Assembly: GCA_903872075.1 (NCBI GenBank)
Contig: CAIQJF010000040.1
Span: 1-64,000, forward strand
DNA length: 64,000 nt
Direction of reading: 5' to 3'
Source of the DNA: an uncultured Caulobacteraceae bacterium
GTDB taxonomy: Bacteria; Pseudomonadota; Alphaproteobacteria; Caulobacterales; Caulobacteraceae
Both the position numbers and the translations under genes were made by a program. Below are positions 34,732 to 43,357 of the stretch, one piece after another. Numbering within the stretch: position 1 is the stretch's first letter; each line of letters opens with the position of its first letter. The notes beneath the pieces were generated by a model. The model was not told the origin of the DNA. It searched no databases and was given only the letters and a program-made list of their open reading frames with translations.

Positions 34732-35301
34732 TCAGGCGGCTTCGGCTGGATGGAACGGGCACCAGTCTTCCCGCTGGACCAGATCCAGCACGAAGGCCGC
34801 CTTGTTCAGGCCGCCGAGCACCGCCCCGACGATGGACAGCTCGACGATATCGCCGTCGGTGAAATGGGCCTTCAACGCCGCATAGAGCTCCGGCGTCAGC
34901 CGGCCGCCCATGTTGGTCAGCGCCATCTCGTCCGCCAGAGCCAGGACGGCGCGCTCCGCCGGTTTGAAGTCCGCCTCGGCGTCGCCGCCGATGGCCTGGA
35001 TCTGCGCGTCGGTGAAGCCGGCGGCCTTGGCCCCCGCCTCATTGTTACGGTTGCAGAACCAGCAGCCATGCGCCTTCGACAGCCGCAGGCGCAGGAGTTC
35101 CTTGTAGCGAAGCGGCACGTCGCCCTGAAAGAACAGGCCCTGGTAGAAATGGTTGAAGAAGAAGTCGCTGGCCTTGGGCGAATTGGCGAACACCTCGATG
35201 ATCGTCGCATCCCCGGTCAGGGCGATCGCCCCGGCCCGGGCGGCCTTGTGCGCCTCGGTCATGGCGGTTTCTGGCACGCGCTGCATGAGCGTATCGGTCA
35301 C
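34732..35301 (-). CDS. AhpD/carboxymuconolactone decarboxylase family protein
   Basis: From GTG 35301 (GGGAGAAG upstream) the product has 189 residues. The family core is YKELLRLRLSKAHGCWFCNRNNEAGAKA, where the CxxC pair and following helices are typical of AhpD-like proteins, then GLNKAAFVLDLVQREDWCPF at the end. Members act as thiol peroxidase partners or gamma-carboxymuconolactone decarboxylases; the CxxC favours a redox role. It is divergent from the first P450 gene across 92 bases, and precedes the TonB receptor by 155 bases on the same strand. Confidence 0.82.
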   Translation of the reverse strand: MTDTLMQRVPETAMTEAHKAARAGAIALTGDATIIEVFANSPKASDFFFNHFYQGLFFQGDVPLRYKELLRLRLSKAHGCWFCNRNNEAGAKAAGFTDAQIQAIGGDAEADFKPAERAVLALADEMALTNMGGRLTPELYAALKAHFTDGDIVELSIVGAVLGGLNKAAFVLDLVQREDWCPFHPAEAA

Positions 35302-35393
35302 TGGACTTCTCCCTGTTCTTTGCGGACAGGCGAGGCTAGGTCTGTTCAAAAGTCAACGCCGTCCAGCCGTGACGGGGTGTCTGGAGGATGGAC

Positions 35394-36650
35394 ATGTCGC
35401 AGCAGCCCCTGTCGGCGATCGATTTCTTCGATCCGATCTTTCTGCAGGATCCCTATCCGGCCTACAGCCGGTTGCGTGTGGAGGCGCCGGTCTATCGCGA
35501 TCCGCGCACCAATATCGTCTTCATCTCGACCCATGAGCTGATCAACGAGGTCAATCGCCAGCCGGCGGTCTTTTCCAACAGTTTCGCCGAGGCGCTGCGC
35601 GGCGGCGCTGGCGGCGGCGAGATGGACCCCGAGGAACTGGCCATCGTCAGCCAGGGCCTGCCGCCGGTGAACACCATGCTGACCGCCGATCCGCCGGTGC
35701 ACACCCGCTACCGCAAGCTCGGCGCCAAGGCCTTCACCTTCAAGCGGGTGGAGCAGATGGGCGCCTACATCGCGCAGGTGACGGACAGCCTGATCGACGG
35801 TTTCGCGGCCGACGGCCGCTGCGAGTTCAAGACCCAGTTCGCCGACTTGCTGCCCATGACCGTGATCGCCGACGCCCTGGGCGTGCCGCGCGCCGACATG
35901 CCGAGCTTCAAGCGCTGGTCGGACGGCTTCATCACCCAGCTGTCCGGTGTCGCCACCCGCGACGAACGCCTCGACGCCGCGCGGCGGATCGTGGAGTTCC
36001 AGCACTATTTCGTCGACATGATCGAGGAGAAGCGCGTCCGCCCCACCGACGACATCATCTCCGATCTCGTCCACGCCGATCTGTCGGAGGAGGGCGATCC
36101 CCGTAAGATGACCCATGCGGAGCTGATTTCCATGCTCCAGCAGATCCTGGTCGCCGGCAACGAGACCACGGCTCATTCGATCACCGCCGGCATGTACTAC
36201 CTGCTCACCAAGCCGGGCCTGCTGGACGACCTGATCGCCGATCCGGAAATGACGCCCGGGTTCATAGAAGAGACCCTTCGCTACCTGGCGCCGGTCAACA
36301 ACATGTGGCGGCTGGTGAAACAGGACACGCAGCTTGGCGGTCATTCGCTGAAGGCGGGCGAGATCCTGCTGGTCAGGTACGGTTCGGCCAATCGCGACGA
36401 GGCGCATTTTCCCGATGCCGACCGGTTCGATCCGCGCCGCGAGAACGCCCGCGAGCACCTGTCCTTCGGGGCCGGCATCCACACCTGCATCGGCGCCATG
36501 CTGGCCCGAAAGGAGATGGTCACCGCCTTCCCGATCCTGCTGCGCCGCCTGAAGCACCCGCGCTTGCAGGCCGGCCAGGGCGAGATGCGCTACAGCCCCA
36601 ACGTGCTGCTGCGCGGCGTGCTGTCGCTGGACATCGCTTTCGACGCCTGA
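35394..36650 (+). CDS. Cytochrome P450 (copy 1)
   Basis: The start is ATG 35394, 6 bases after GGAGG; the ATG at 35388 touches that site. The 418-residue product is a soluble bacterial P450: I-helix VAGNETTAHS, ExxR in EETLRYLAPVNNMWR, and the heme loop LSFGAGIHTCIGAMLAR with Cys365 as the axial ligand. It would hydroxylate a hydrophobic substrate using ferredoxin electrons, but no ferredoxin or reductase gene is in the window. It is closely related along its whole length to the second P450 at 40331. The shared start pattern FDPxxLxDPYPxYxRLRxEAPV suggests the same subfamily. Confidence 0.93.
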   Translation: MSQQPLSAIDFFDPIFLQDPYPAYSRLRVEAPVYRDPRTNIVFISTHELINEVNRQPAVFSNSFAEALRGGAGGGEMDPEELAIVSQGLPPVNTMLTADPPVHTRYRKLGAKAFTFKRVEQMGAYIAQVTDSLIDGFAADGRCEFKTQFADLLPMTVIADALGVPRADMPSFKRWSDGFITQLSGVATRDERLDAARRIVEFQHYFVDMIEEKRVRPTDDIISDLVHADLSEEGDPRKMTHAELISMLQQILVAGNETTAHSITAGMYYLLTKPGLLDDLIADPEMTPGFIEETLRYLAPVNNMWRLVKQDTQLGGHSLKAGEILLVRYGSANRDEAHFPDADRFDPRRENAREHLSFGAGIHTCIGAMLARKEMVTAFPILLRRLKHPRLQAGQGEMRYSPNVLLRGVLSLDIAFDA

Positions 36651-36767
36651 CGGGGCGCCGTTGACCGGTAGTGCGGCGGAAGCTGGCGACACGGCGCGTG
36701 CGTTGATTGCCCATTTCCACGCGGTGACTGCCACATTTACCCGAAAAAACCGGCGGGACCCGAACCA

Positions 36768-36787
36768 AACCCGCAAGCTTGACTTTC
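36768..36787 (+). promoter_or_regulatory. Possible operator/-35 element before TonB receptor 2
   Basis: AACCCGCAAGCTTGACTTTC has a perfect CAAGCTTG core and contains TTGACT. It resembles the element at 30611-30632 and the left half of the TetR-gene operator at 52700-52719 (8 of 10 bases). It lies about 70 bases before the GTG start at 36857. Confidence 0.4.
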
Positions 36788-36856
36788 TGATTTAAGCCTT
36801 CAGTCTCGTCATCCGGTAAATCGAGCGCGAAGCGCCGCCAAAAACCGGAGGAAACC

Positions 36857-39250
36857 GTGTCGAATACAGCACGCCTGCGCATTGCGCTTTTTGCCGGGTC
36901 GGCGATCACTCTGGCCGCGGGTTTTCCCGCCTTCGCCGCCCAGGCGGCGAGCGACAAGGACAAGGCTGCCGGCGCCAACCGGGTCGAGGAGGTGGTTGTC
37001 ACCACCCGCAGGTCTTCGGAGAAGCTGCAGGATGTTGCGGTGGCCGTGACCGCCGTGACCAGCGCCCAGATCGAGGCGTTGAAACCCAGGACCCTGCTGG
37101 ACTTCGCCGGCGAGGCGCCGAACGTGCTGATCGGTCTGAACACGGCGGGATCGGGCGCGTCGGCCATCTTCATTCGCGGTCTGGGCTACGCCGACATTGA
37201 AAAGGGCCAGAATCCGGTCGTCGGCCTGCTGATCGATGATGTCGTGATCGGCACCAGCACCGCCCAGCTGATCGACGCATTCGACATCCAGCAGGTCGAG
37301 ATCGACCGTGGCCCGCAAGGCATATTCTACGGCAAGAACACCACTGGCGGGGCGATCAGTATTCATCGCAGCCGGCCGACCCACCAGTGGGGCCTGAGCG
37401 TTGACGCCGCGATCGGCGACTACGGGCAGCATCAGGGCCGCATAATCGCCAATGCGCCGGTCGGCTCCAACGCAGGCCTGAAGATCGGCTATTCGTTCCG
37501 CGAACGCGGCGGTTTCGACTACAATGTCTATACCAAGAAACCGTACGGCCGTGACGCCCTGGGAACAGCGAACATCGAGTTCGACTGGAAGCCCACGTCC
37601 AACCTGGACATATTGGCAAGCGCCGATTTCACGCATGAATACGGTGAGGGCACGCCGGTAACGATGGGCGACCCCGCCTTCGCTGCAAAGAACGGGGCCG
37701 ACTACGCCGCCGGGAAGAACTTCCTGGGCGTGCCTATTCTCTTCAACAACGTCGGATCACCTTATATCCCTGGCGTAACCGTGCCGCTCGGCGTGCGCCA
37801 GTCGGCGGCCGCCTTCCCCGACCGCAACCAGCTGTCGCAGCAGCGCTACAGCCTGAATATGGTCTGGGACACGCCCTATGGGCAACTGACCTCGATCACC
37901 GCCTTCATCAAGCAGAACGACGCCACGGACCAGGATTTCGACGGCAGCTGCTTTGCCTACAACGCCCCGCCCGGAAGGGCGCCGTGCAATGTGATCGGCA
38001 ATCCGTCGTTGGGTGGGCTTTATCTGCATACCTCCAGACCGCAGAAATACGACCAGTTCACGGAAGAATTGCGTTTCAGCCACGACTTCGGCAAGCGGGC
38101 CAAGCTCATGGTTGGGGCGTACTATTTCCATCATGACATCGCGGCGGTACAGCTGACGCGGCTCGGCCTTCCGTTCCTCGCCTACGATCAGGTCTGGACC
38201 AACCAGATATCCGGGGAATCAAATCACAGCATCTCTGTGTTTGGGAACCTTGACTACAATGTCACGGACCGGCTGAAACTGTCGGCGGGCATACGTTACA
38301 TCGATGAGTCCACGTCATATCATAACGCCTACAACAATCTATTCTTCAATATACCGCTGATCAACGTGCATGATCACGCCTCCTGGTCCAAACCCATCAC
38401 GCGGTTCGCCATCGAATATAAGGTGACAGACGAAAACCTGCTGTATTTCACCGTATCGGAAGGGTTCCGCTCGGGTGGCTTCTCACCGCGCGGCACACTG
38501 TCTGAGGGTCAGCCCACGTCGACCAACTATACCCCGGGTGCGGACTATCTCGCGTTCAACCCCGAGACGGACCGCGCATTTGAAGTTGGATCGAAGAACC
38601 GGTTCTTCGATAATCAACTGACCCTGAACCTGGTCGGATTCTACACATTGGATGACGGGAGCCAGGCCGGGAGCGTTGTTCAGACGGGTAGCTATGGGCC
38701 GGGCACCAACACCTATATCGTCAATCTGCCGCAAATTAAGATCTATGGGGTCGAACTCGAATCTTCCTTGCGGCCGCAGTCTGTCCCCGGCCTGACCCTG
38801 GCGTTCTCCGGCGGCTATGAGCACGGCACGCCCCCCACGGGGAGTCTTCCCGGGATCTACTTTCCCATCGGGCCGGGCGGCCAGGCGGGAGCGCCAGGAT
38901 CGGTCTACCCCGTGGTCGCCGGCGCCTTCGCCAATGCCCCGCCCTGGAACTTCCAGATCAGCGGCGACTACAGCCACCCGCTTGGCCCTGGGGTCGTCGA
39001 CTTCAGCGTCCGCTATCACTGGACCGACAAATATATCATCGGCGGGTTGGGCGCGCCCTATTACGACTACGAAAATGCCTATGGGCTCGTGGATGCGTCC
39101 ATTTCCTACGCCTGGAAGAACTACAAGCTGACGGTGTCAGGGAAGAACCTCGGAAACGCGCTCTACCTGTCCAACACCCTGGCGGCCGTGGATTTCCAGG
39201 GTTGGGGCGATCCGCGCACTTTCCTGGTGGAGCTCCAGGCCAAGTTCTAG
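36857..39250 (+). CDS. TonB-dependent outer-membrane receptor (copy 2)
   Basis: The 797-residue product starts at GTG 36857 after GGAGGAAACC. It has a signal peptide (LRIALFAGSAITLAAGFPAF), the box-like RVEEVVVTTRRSSEKLQDV, the plug up to DRGPQGIFYGKNTTGGAISI and a barrel ending FLVELQAKF. It parallels copy 1 at 32156 throughout (GLGYxDxEKGQNP, DDVVIGT, HTSRPQKYDQF, GFRSGGxSPR, WGDPRTxxxEQ-like end) and probably has a related ligand. Its middle and 3' parts use more A/T-ending codons than the neighbours, hinting at a separate origin. Confidence 0.92.
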   Translation: MSNTARLRIALFAGSAITLAAGFPAFAAQAASDKDKAAGANRVEEVVVTTRRSSEKLQDVAVAVTAVTSAQIEALKPRTLLDFAGEAPNVLIGLNTAGSGASAIFIRGLGYADIEKGQNPVVGLLIDDVVIGTSTAQLIDAFDIQQVEIDRGPQGIFYGKNTTGGAISIHRSRPTHQWGLSVDAAIGDYGQHQGRIIANAPVGSNAGLKIGYSFRERGGFDYNVYTKKPYGRDALGTANIEFDWKPTSNLDILASADFTHEYGEGTPVTMGDPAFAAKNGADYAAGKNFLGVPILFNNVGSPYIPGVTVPLGVRQSAAAFPDRNQLSQQRYSLNMVWDTPYGQLTSITAFIKQNDATDQDFDGSCFAYNAPPGRAPCNVIGNPSLGGLYLHTSRPQKYDQFTEELRFSHDFGKRAKLMVGAYYFHHDIAAVQLTRLGLPFLAYDQVWTNQISGESNHSISVFGNLDYNVTDRLKLSAGIRYIDESTSYHNAYNNLFFNIPLINVHDHASWSKPITRFAIEYKVTDENLLYFTVSEGFRSGGFSPRGTLSEGQPTSTNYTPGADYLAFNPETDRAFEVGSKNRFFDNQLTLNLVGFYTLDDGSQAGSVVQTGSYGPGTNTYIVNLPQIKIYGVELESSLRPQSVPGLTLAFSGGYEHGTPPTGSLPGIYFPIGPGGQAGAPGSVYPVVAGAFANAPPWNFQISGDYSHPLGPGVVDFSVRYHWTDKYIIGGLGAPYYDYENAYGLVDASISYAWKNYKLTVSGKNLGNALYLSNTLAAVDFQGWGDPRTFLVELQAKF

Positions 39251-39385
39251 CCGGCGGCCTCGGGACGAAGCCGTCGGCGCCGCTACGGACGCGTGACGCT
39301 ACGTGAATTTTCGTCGCTCACGTGACGTCCTGGTCCGGGGCATGGCCGTCGCGGCGCGCGGCGTCGTACGACGTCGTCGCCTGTA

Positions 39386-39407
39386 AAACAGACAGGCCTG
39401 TTTGTTT
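39386..39407. promoter_or_regulatory. Palindromic operator, probable TetR-family site
   Basis: AACAGACAGGCCTGTTTGTT (39387-39406) is an inverted repeat with 11-base arms and one mismatch when extended by one base each side. It lies about 120-140 bases before the SDR-P450-TetR run. It shares 16 of 20 bases with the palindrome before the second TetR gene (52700-52719), so the same or paralogous regulators probably bind both. Confidence 0.6.
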
Positions 39408-39526
39408 AAATCGGCAATGGCCGTTTCAAGCAGGCCGGTTGTTGGCTGCGTGCGCTGTGGCTATGGTCGCTGTCGAAAGACGGTCGCAAAGAGACCGCGT
39501 TGAATTCAAAGGCGAGCAGGTCGGGT

Positions 39527-40306
39527 ATGGCGGATTCCGGGGGCATGAGTTCCAAAGTTGTGTTGATTTCGGGCGGCGCCAGCGGCATCGGCGCGGCGGC
39601 GGCGCGGATTTTCGCCGGCCGGGGGGCCAAGGTGGCGATCGGCGACATTCAGGTGGAGAAGGGCGCGGCCCTGGCGGCCGACCTGGGCGACAGCGCCATC
39701 TTCGTTCGCCTCGACGTCACCAGTGAGGCCAGCTGGCGCGAGGCGCTCGTCGAGACCCTGACCGCCTTCGGGGCGCTCACCACGGTGGTCAACTCGGCCG
39801 GCGTGTCGATTCCGGCGAGCATCGAGGATGAGACCCTGGACGGCTTTCACCGCACGATGGCGATCAATCTCGATGGCACCTTCCTGGGCTGCAAGATCGC
39901 GGTGGAGGCGCTCAAGGGCGGCAAGGGCGGCGCCATCGTCAATATCGCCTCGACCCTGGGCGCGCGCAGCGGCGCGATCTTTCCCGCCTATTCGTCGTCC
40001 AAAGCCGGCGTGCGGCTGCTGACCCGGTCGGTGGCGCTGCACTGCGCGGAACAGGGCTACGACATCCGTTGCAACGCGGTCCTGCCGGGCGCCATCCACA
40101 CCGAGATGGTCGAAGGTTATATCGCCGCGGGCGAGGCGGCCGGCGGTTCCCGCGAGGACGTAATTTCCGGTTTCGCCTCCGTTCACCCCCTCAAGCGCCT
40201 GGGCCGCCCCGAGGAGGCCGCCGCGGCGGTGGTGTTCCTGGCGTCCGACGAGGCCGGCTACATCACCGGTGCGGATCTGCCGGTCGATGGCGGCTATCTG
40301 GCCTGA
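39527..40306 (+). CDS. SDR family oxidoreductase
   Basis: From ATG 39527 the product is 259 residues (ATG 39545 is an alternative start). Classical SDR motifs: SGGASGIGAAAARIFAGRG, NSAGVSIPAS in place of NNAG, catalytic Ser in NIASTLGARSG, YxxxK in YSSSKAGVRLLTRS and the end GADLPVDGGYLA. It is likely a 3-hydroxy or ring-alcohol dehydrogenase acting after P450 oxidation. A TetR-type palindrome lies upstream, and P450 copy 2 follows after 24 bases, so SDR-P450-TetR (39527-42357) forms one operon. Confidence 0.9.
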   Translation: MADSGGMSSKVVLISGGASGIGAAAARIFAGRGAKVAIGDIQVEKGAALAADLGDSAIFVRLDVTSEASWREALVETLTAFGALTTVVNSAGVSIPASIEDETLDGFHRTMAINLDGTFLGCKIAVEALKGGKGGAIVNIASTLGARSGAIFPAYSSSKAGVRLLTRSVALHCAEQGYDIRCNAVLPGAIHTEMVEGYIAAGEAAGGSREDVISGFASVHPLKRLGRPEEAAAAVVFLASDEAGYITGADLPVDGGYLA

Positions 40307-40330
40307 CCCTTAACGCAAGGATTGTTTCCC

Positions 40331-41623
40331 ATGGCTCACGATGACGCCGCCGCGGCGCCGACCCTCGACATCGCCCGTTGCCCCCTGGCCGAGATCAACG
40401 CCTTTGATCCCGCCATCCTCAACGATCCCTATCCCTACTATCGCCGGTTGCGCAGCGAGGCGCCGGTGTTCCGGGATCCGAAGACCGGCATCGTCTCCGT
40501 CTCGACCTATGACCTGATCATGGAGGTCAACCGCCAGCCGTCGGTGTTTTCCAACGCCTTCGGTGAAGCGCTCCGGTCGGGGTCGACCGGGACCATGGAT
40601 CCTGAGGAAATGGCGATCATGAAGGACGGGATCGCGGTGGTGGACACCATGCTCACCGCCGATCCGCCAGCGCACACGCGCTATCGCAAGCTGTCGGCCA
40701 AGGCCTTCACCCATAAGCGCGTCGAACAGATGGGCGCCTATGTGGCCAAGGTCACCAACGACCTCATCGACAGCTTCGTCGATCAGGGGGCCTGCGAGTT
40801 CAAATCGGCCTTCGCCAACCACCTGCCGATGATCGTCATCGCTGACTCCCTGGGCGTGCCGCGGTCCGACATGGACCGGTTCCACCGCTGGTCGGACGCT
40901 TTCGTGGTCCAGCTCGGCGGCGTTTCAGACCGCGAGACACGGCTTGAGGCCGCCCGGCGGATCGTCGAGTTCCAGCGTTATTTCATCGACCGCATCGAGG
41001 AAAAGCGGGCCAATCCCACCGAGGACGTGATCTCCGACCTCGTCCATGCCACCCTGGCGGAAGAGGGCGACGCCCGGACGATGGACTATTCCGAGTTGCT
41101 GTCGATTCTCCAGCAGCTGCTGGTGGCCGGCAACGAGACCACCGCCCACACCCTGACCGCCGGCCTCTATTATCTCACCGCCGATCCTGCTCTGCGGGCG
41201 CGGGTGGCGGCCGATCCCGAGCTGATTCCCAGCTTCGTTGAGGAGACCCTGCGGCTGCTGACGCCGAGCCACAATATGTGGCGCGTGGTGAAGCAGGACG
41301 CAGAGATCGGCGGCTTCCCGGTGAAGAAGGGCGAGATCATGCTGGTCCGCTATGGCTCCGGCAACCGGGACGAGAGCCATTTCCCGCACCCCGACGATTT
41401 CGATCCGGCCCGCCCGGACGCTCGGGAACATCTGGCCTTCGGCGCGGGAATCCACACCTGCATCGGTGCGCAGCTGGCCCGCAAGGAGATGGTCACGGCC
41501 TTCCCGATCATTCTCGACCGGCTGAAGAACCCGCGCTTCCCCGCCGGTCGCAACGCCTTCCGCTACAGCCCCAACATGCTCCTCCGCGGCGTGGCCGAAC
41601 TGCACATCGAGTTCGACCGGTAA
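40331..41623 (+). CDS. Cytochrome P450 (copy 2)
   Basis: ATG 40331 follows AAGGA by about 9 bases and gives 430 residues. Key features are VAGNETTAHTLTAGLYYL in the I helix, EETLRLLTPSHNMWR with ExxR, and AFGAGIHTCIGAQLARKEM with Cys377 as heme ligand. It is a clear paralog of P450 copy 1 at 35394: both share RYRKLxAKAFTxKRVEQMGAY and VxNDxI/DxLI patterns across their whole length. Redox partners are absent locally. The TetR gene starts 2 bases after its stop, so regulator and oxygenase are co-expressed. Confidence 0.93.
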   Translation: MAHDDAAAAPTLDIARCPLAEINAFDPAILNDPYPYYRRLRSEAPVFRDPKTGIVSVSTYDLIMEVNRQPSVFSNAFGEALRSGSTGTMDPEEMAIMKDGIAVVDTMLTADPPAHTRYRKLSAKAFTHKRVEQMGAYVAKVTNDLIDSFVDQGACEFKSAFANHLPMIVIADSLGVPRSDMDRFHRWSDAFVVQLGGVSDRETRLEAARRIVEFQRYFIDRIEEKRANPTEDVISDLVHATLAEEGDARTMDYSELLSILQQLLVAGNETTAHTLTAGLYYLTADPALRARVAADPELIPSFVEETLRLLTPSHNMWRVVKQDAEIGGFPVKKGEIMLVRYGSGNRDESHFPHPDDFDPARPDAREHLAFGAGIHTCIGAQLARKEMVTAFPIILDRLKNPRFPAGRNAFRYSPNMLLRGVAELHIEFDR

Positions 41624-41625
41624 CG

Positions 41626-42357
41626 ATGGCGCCTTTGACGTCGCCCCGGGGTGTCGACGATGCGCAGGCGGACGACTTCGACCGCCTGCTGGCGAGGTTC
41701 GAGCCCGAGGGGCTCGGGCCGGAAGGGCCCGGCTGGCAGCAGCGCAAGAGCGCCCAGACCCGGATCGGCATCCTGGAAGCGGCGATCGACTGTCTGGCGA
41801 CTCATGGCTACGCGCGCACAACCACCCAGCTGATCGCCGAAACCGCCGAAATCTCCCGTGGCGCCATGCTGCATCACTATCCCACCAAGGGCGCGCTGAT
41901 CTCGGCGATCATCGCCTACTGCTTCTACAAGCGCATGCAGATGCTCGCCGAAGGCGTGCGCAACATCAGCGAACTGCAGCGGATCCAGGAATTCGCCGGG
42001 CTCGAGATTCTGTGGCGCAGCTTCTTCACCCGGGAGCATCGCGCCTATCTTGAGCTCAACATCGCCGCGCGAACCGACACGGAGGTCCGCGACAGCTTCG
42101 CGCCGCAGGCCCGGCGGTTCACCGAGGTCTGGCGGCAGGAGGGTATCCGGATCTTCCCCGAATGGGCCGGCGAACAGGCGCGCCTGGCGCGGGCCAGCGA
42201 CCTCGTCGAGGCTGTGCTTGAGGGGCTCTCGCTCAACCACGACGCCTGGGATTCTCCGGCCCGCATATCCCGGGTGAGGACGTTCCTGCGTCAGATGGTG
42301 GGGCAGATCTACGCCGGGGTCCTCGACTTTTCCGAGCCTGGAGGCGGTCCCGCCTGA
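41626..42357 (+). CDS. TetR family transcriptional regulator (copy 1)
   Basis: The 243-residue product begins at ATG 41626. Its N-terminal helix-turn-helix is RIGILEAAIDCLATHGYART, continuing TTQLIAETAEISRGAMLHHY and PTKGALISAI, the standard TetR DNA-binding domain with a 40-residue leader. The C-terminal ligand domain is unassigned. It is strongly similar to the TetR at 52834, including the shared WQQRKSxQTRIxILEAAIDCL and ISRGAMLHHYxTK. It probably senses a pathway intermediate and binds palindromes such as those at 39387 and 52700 (inference). Confidence 0.92.
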   Translation: MAPLTSPRGVDDAQADDFDRLLARFEPEGLGPEGPGWQQRKSAQTRIGILEAAIDCLATHGYARTTTQLIAETAEISRGAMLHHYPTKGALISAIIAYCFYKRMQMLAEGVRNISELQRIQEFAGLEILWRSFFTREHRAYLELNIAARTDTEVRDSFAPQARRFTEVWRQEGIRIFPEWAGEQARLARASDLVEAVLEGLSLNHDAWDSPARISRVRTFLRQMVGQIYAGVLDFSEPGGGPA

Positions 42358-42426
42358 TCGCGGCTTGGCGGCCCCGGCATTTCTCGCTAATTCTCGCGGG
42401 AACACAGGGCGGGGAGCCTCAGCACG

Positions 42427-43245
42427 ATGGACGTTCATGGATGGTGGAGCGCCGCGGCGCCCCTGGTGACCGCCGTGGTTTTCAAGGTCGTTGGCGCGGT
42501 CATACTTTATATGGTCGGCCGCTGGCTGATCCAGATGGCGGTCGGGCTGCTCTCGCGCGTGCTCACGGCCCGCAACTTCGACGCCACCCTGCAACGCTAC
42601 ATCGCCAATATCCTGGGCGTTGCCCTGAACATCGTGCTGGTCGTCGCCATCCTTGGCTACTTCGGCGTGGAAACCACCAGCTTCGCCGCCCTGCTCGCGG
42701 GCCTCGGCCTGGCGATCGGCGCGGCCTGGTCGGGCCTGCTGGCCAATTTCGCCGCCGGCGCGTTCCTGATCATCTTCCGGCCGTACAAGGTCGGCGACTA
42801 TGTCGTGGCCGGCGGGATCGAAGGCACGGTCGCCGAGATCGGCCTGTTCAACACCACGCTTCTGACCCCCGACAACGTCACCACCATTGTCGGAAATTCC
42901 AAGGTCTCCAGCGACACGATCAAGAATTTCAGCGCCCATTCCTACCGCCGCGTCGACCGCACGGCGCAACTGGCCTTCGGCGTCGACGCGCTTGACGCCA
43001 TCGCGCGGCTGAAGCCCGCCCTGGCCGCCATCCCCAATGTGGTGGCCGATCCCGCGCCGGACGTGGAGATCTTCGACTTCAACGCCCTGGGCACGGTCCT
43101 GGCCGTGCGCCCCTACTGCCACACCGACCACTACTGGCAGGTCTATTTCGACACCAATAAGCTCATCGCAGCCACCTTCGGCGCGGCGGGCTATCCCGCG
43201 CCGTTCATTGTGCAGGAGCATCGGCCCGGTCCGGCGGTGGTCTGA
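42427..43245 (+). CDS. Small-conductance mechanosensitive channel (MscS family)
   Basis: The 272-residue product has three N-terminal membrane helices and the MscS pore/beta domain: NIVLVVAILGYFGVETTSFA, then LLAGLGLAIGAAWSGLLANFAAG as pore-lining TM3, and FRPYKVGDYVVAGGIEGTVAEIGLFNT as the beta domain, followed by PDNVTTIVGNSKVSSDTIKN. The length is close to E. coli MscS. It releases solutes on osmotic downshift. It sits between the TetR gene and the MFS gene on the same strand; a palindromic stem-loop follows, so it may end its transcript. Confidence 0.93.
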   Translation: MDVHGWWSAAAPLVTAVVFKVVGAVILYMVGRWLIQMAVGLLSRVLTARNFDATLQRYIANILGVALNIVLVVAILGYFGVETTSFAALLAGLGLAIGAAWSGLLANFAAGAFLIIFRPYKVGDYVVAGGIEGTVAEIGLFNTTLLTPDNVTTIVGNSKVSSDTIKNFSAHSYRRVDRTAQLAFGVDALDAIARLKPALAAIPNVVADPAPDVEIFDFNALGTVLAVRPYCHTDHYWQVYFDTNKLIAATFGAAGYPAPFIVQEHRPGPAVV

Positions 43246-43251
43246 GTCCCG

Positions 43252-43271
43252 CGCCGGGGCGCGCCCCGGCG
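43252..43271 (+). terminator. Stem-loop after the mscS-like gene
   Basis: CGCCGGGGCGCGCCCCGGCG is a perfect 20-base palindrome (8-bp stem, 4-base loop) 7 bases after the channel gene stop, followed by ATTTC. It probably acts as a terminator or 3' end structure. Confidence 0.5.
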
Positions 43272-43357
43272 ATTTCAAAACCGCGTTGCGAAATTCGGCG
43301 ATTGCCAACCTCTCGCAAAAGCATCACTCTCGCTGAAAACAAGCAGGGAGGCTTTTT

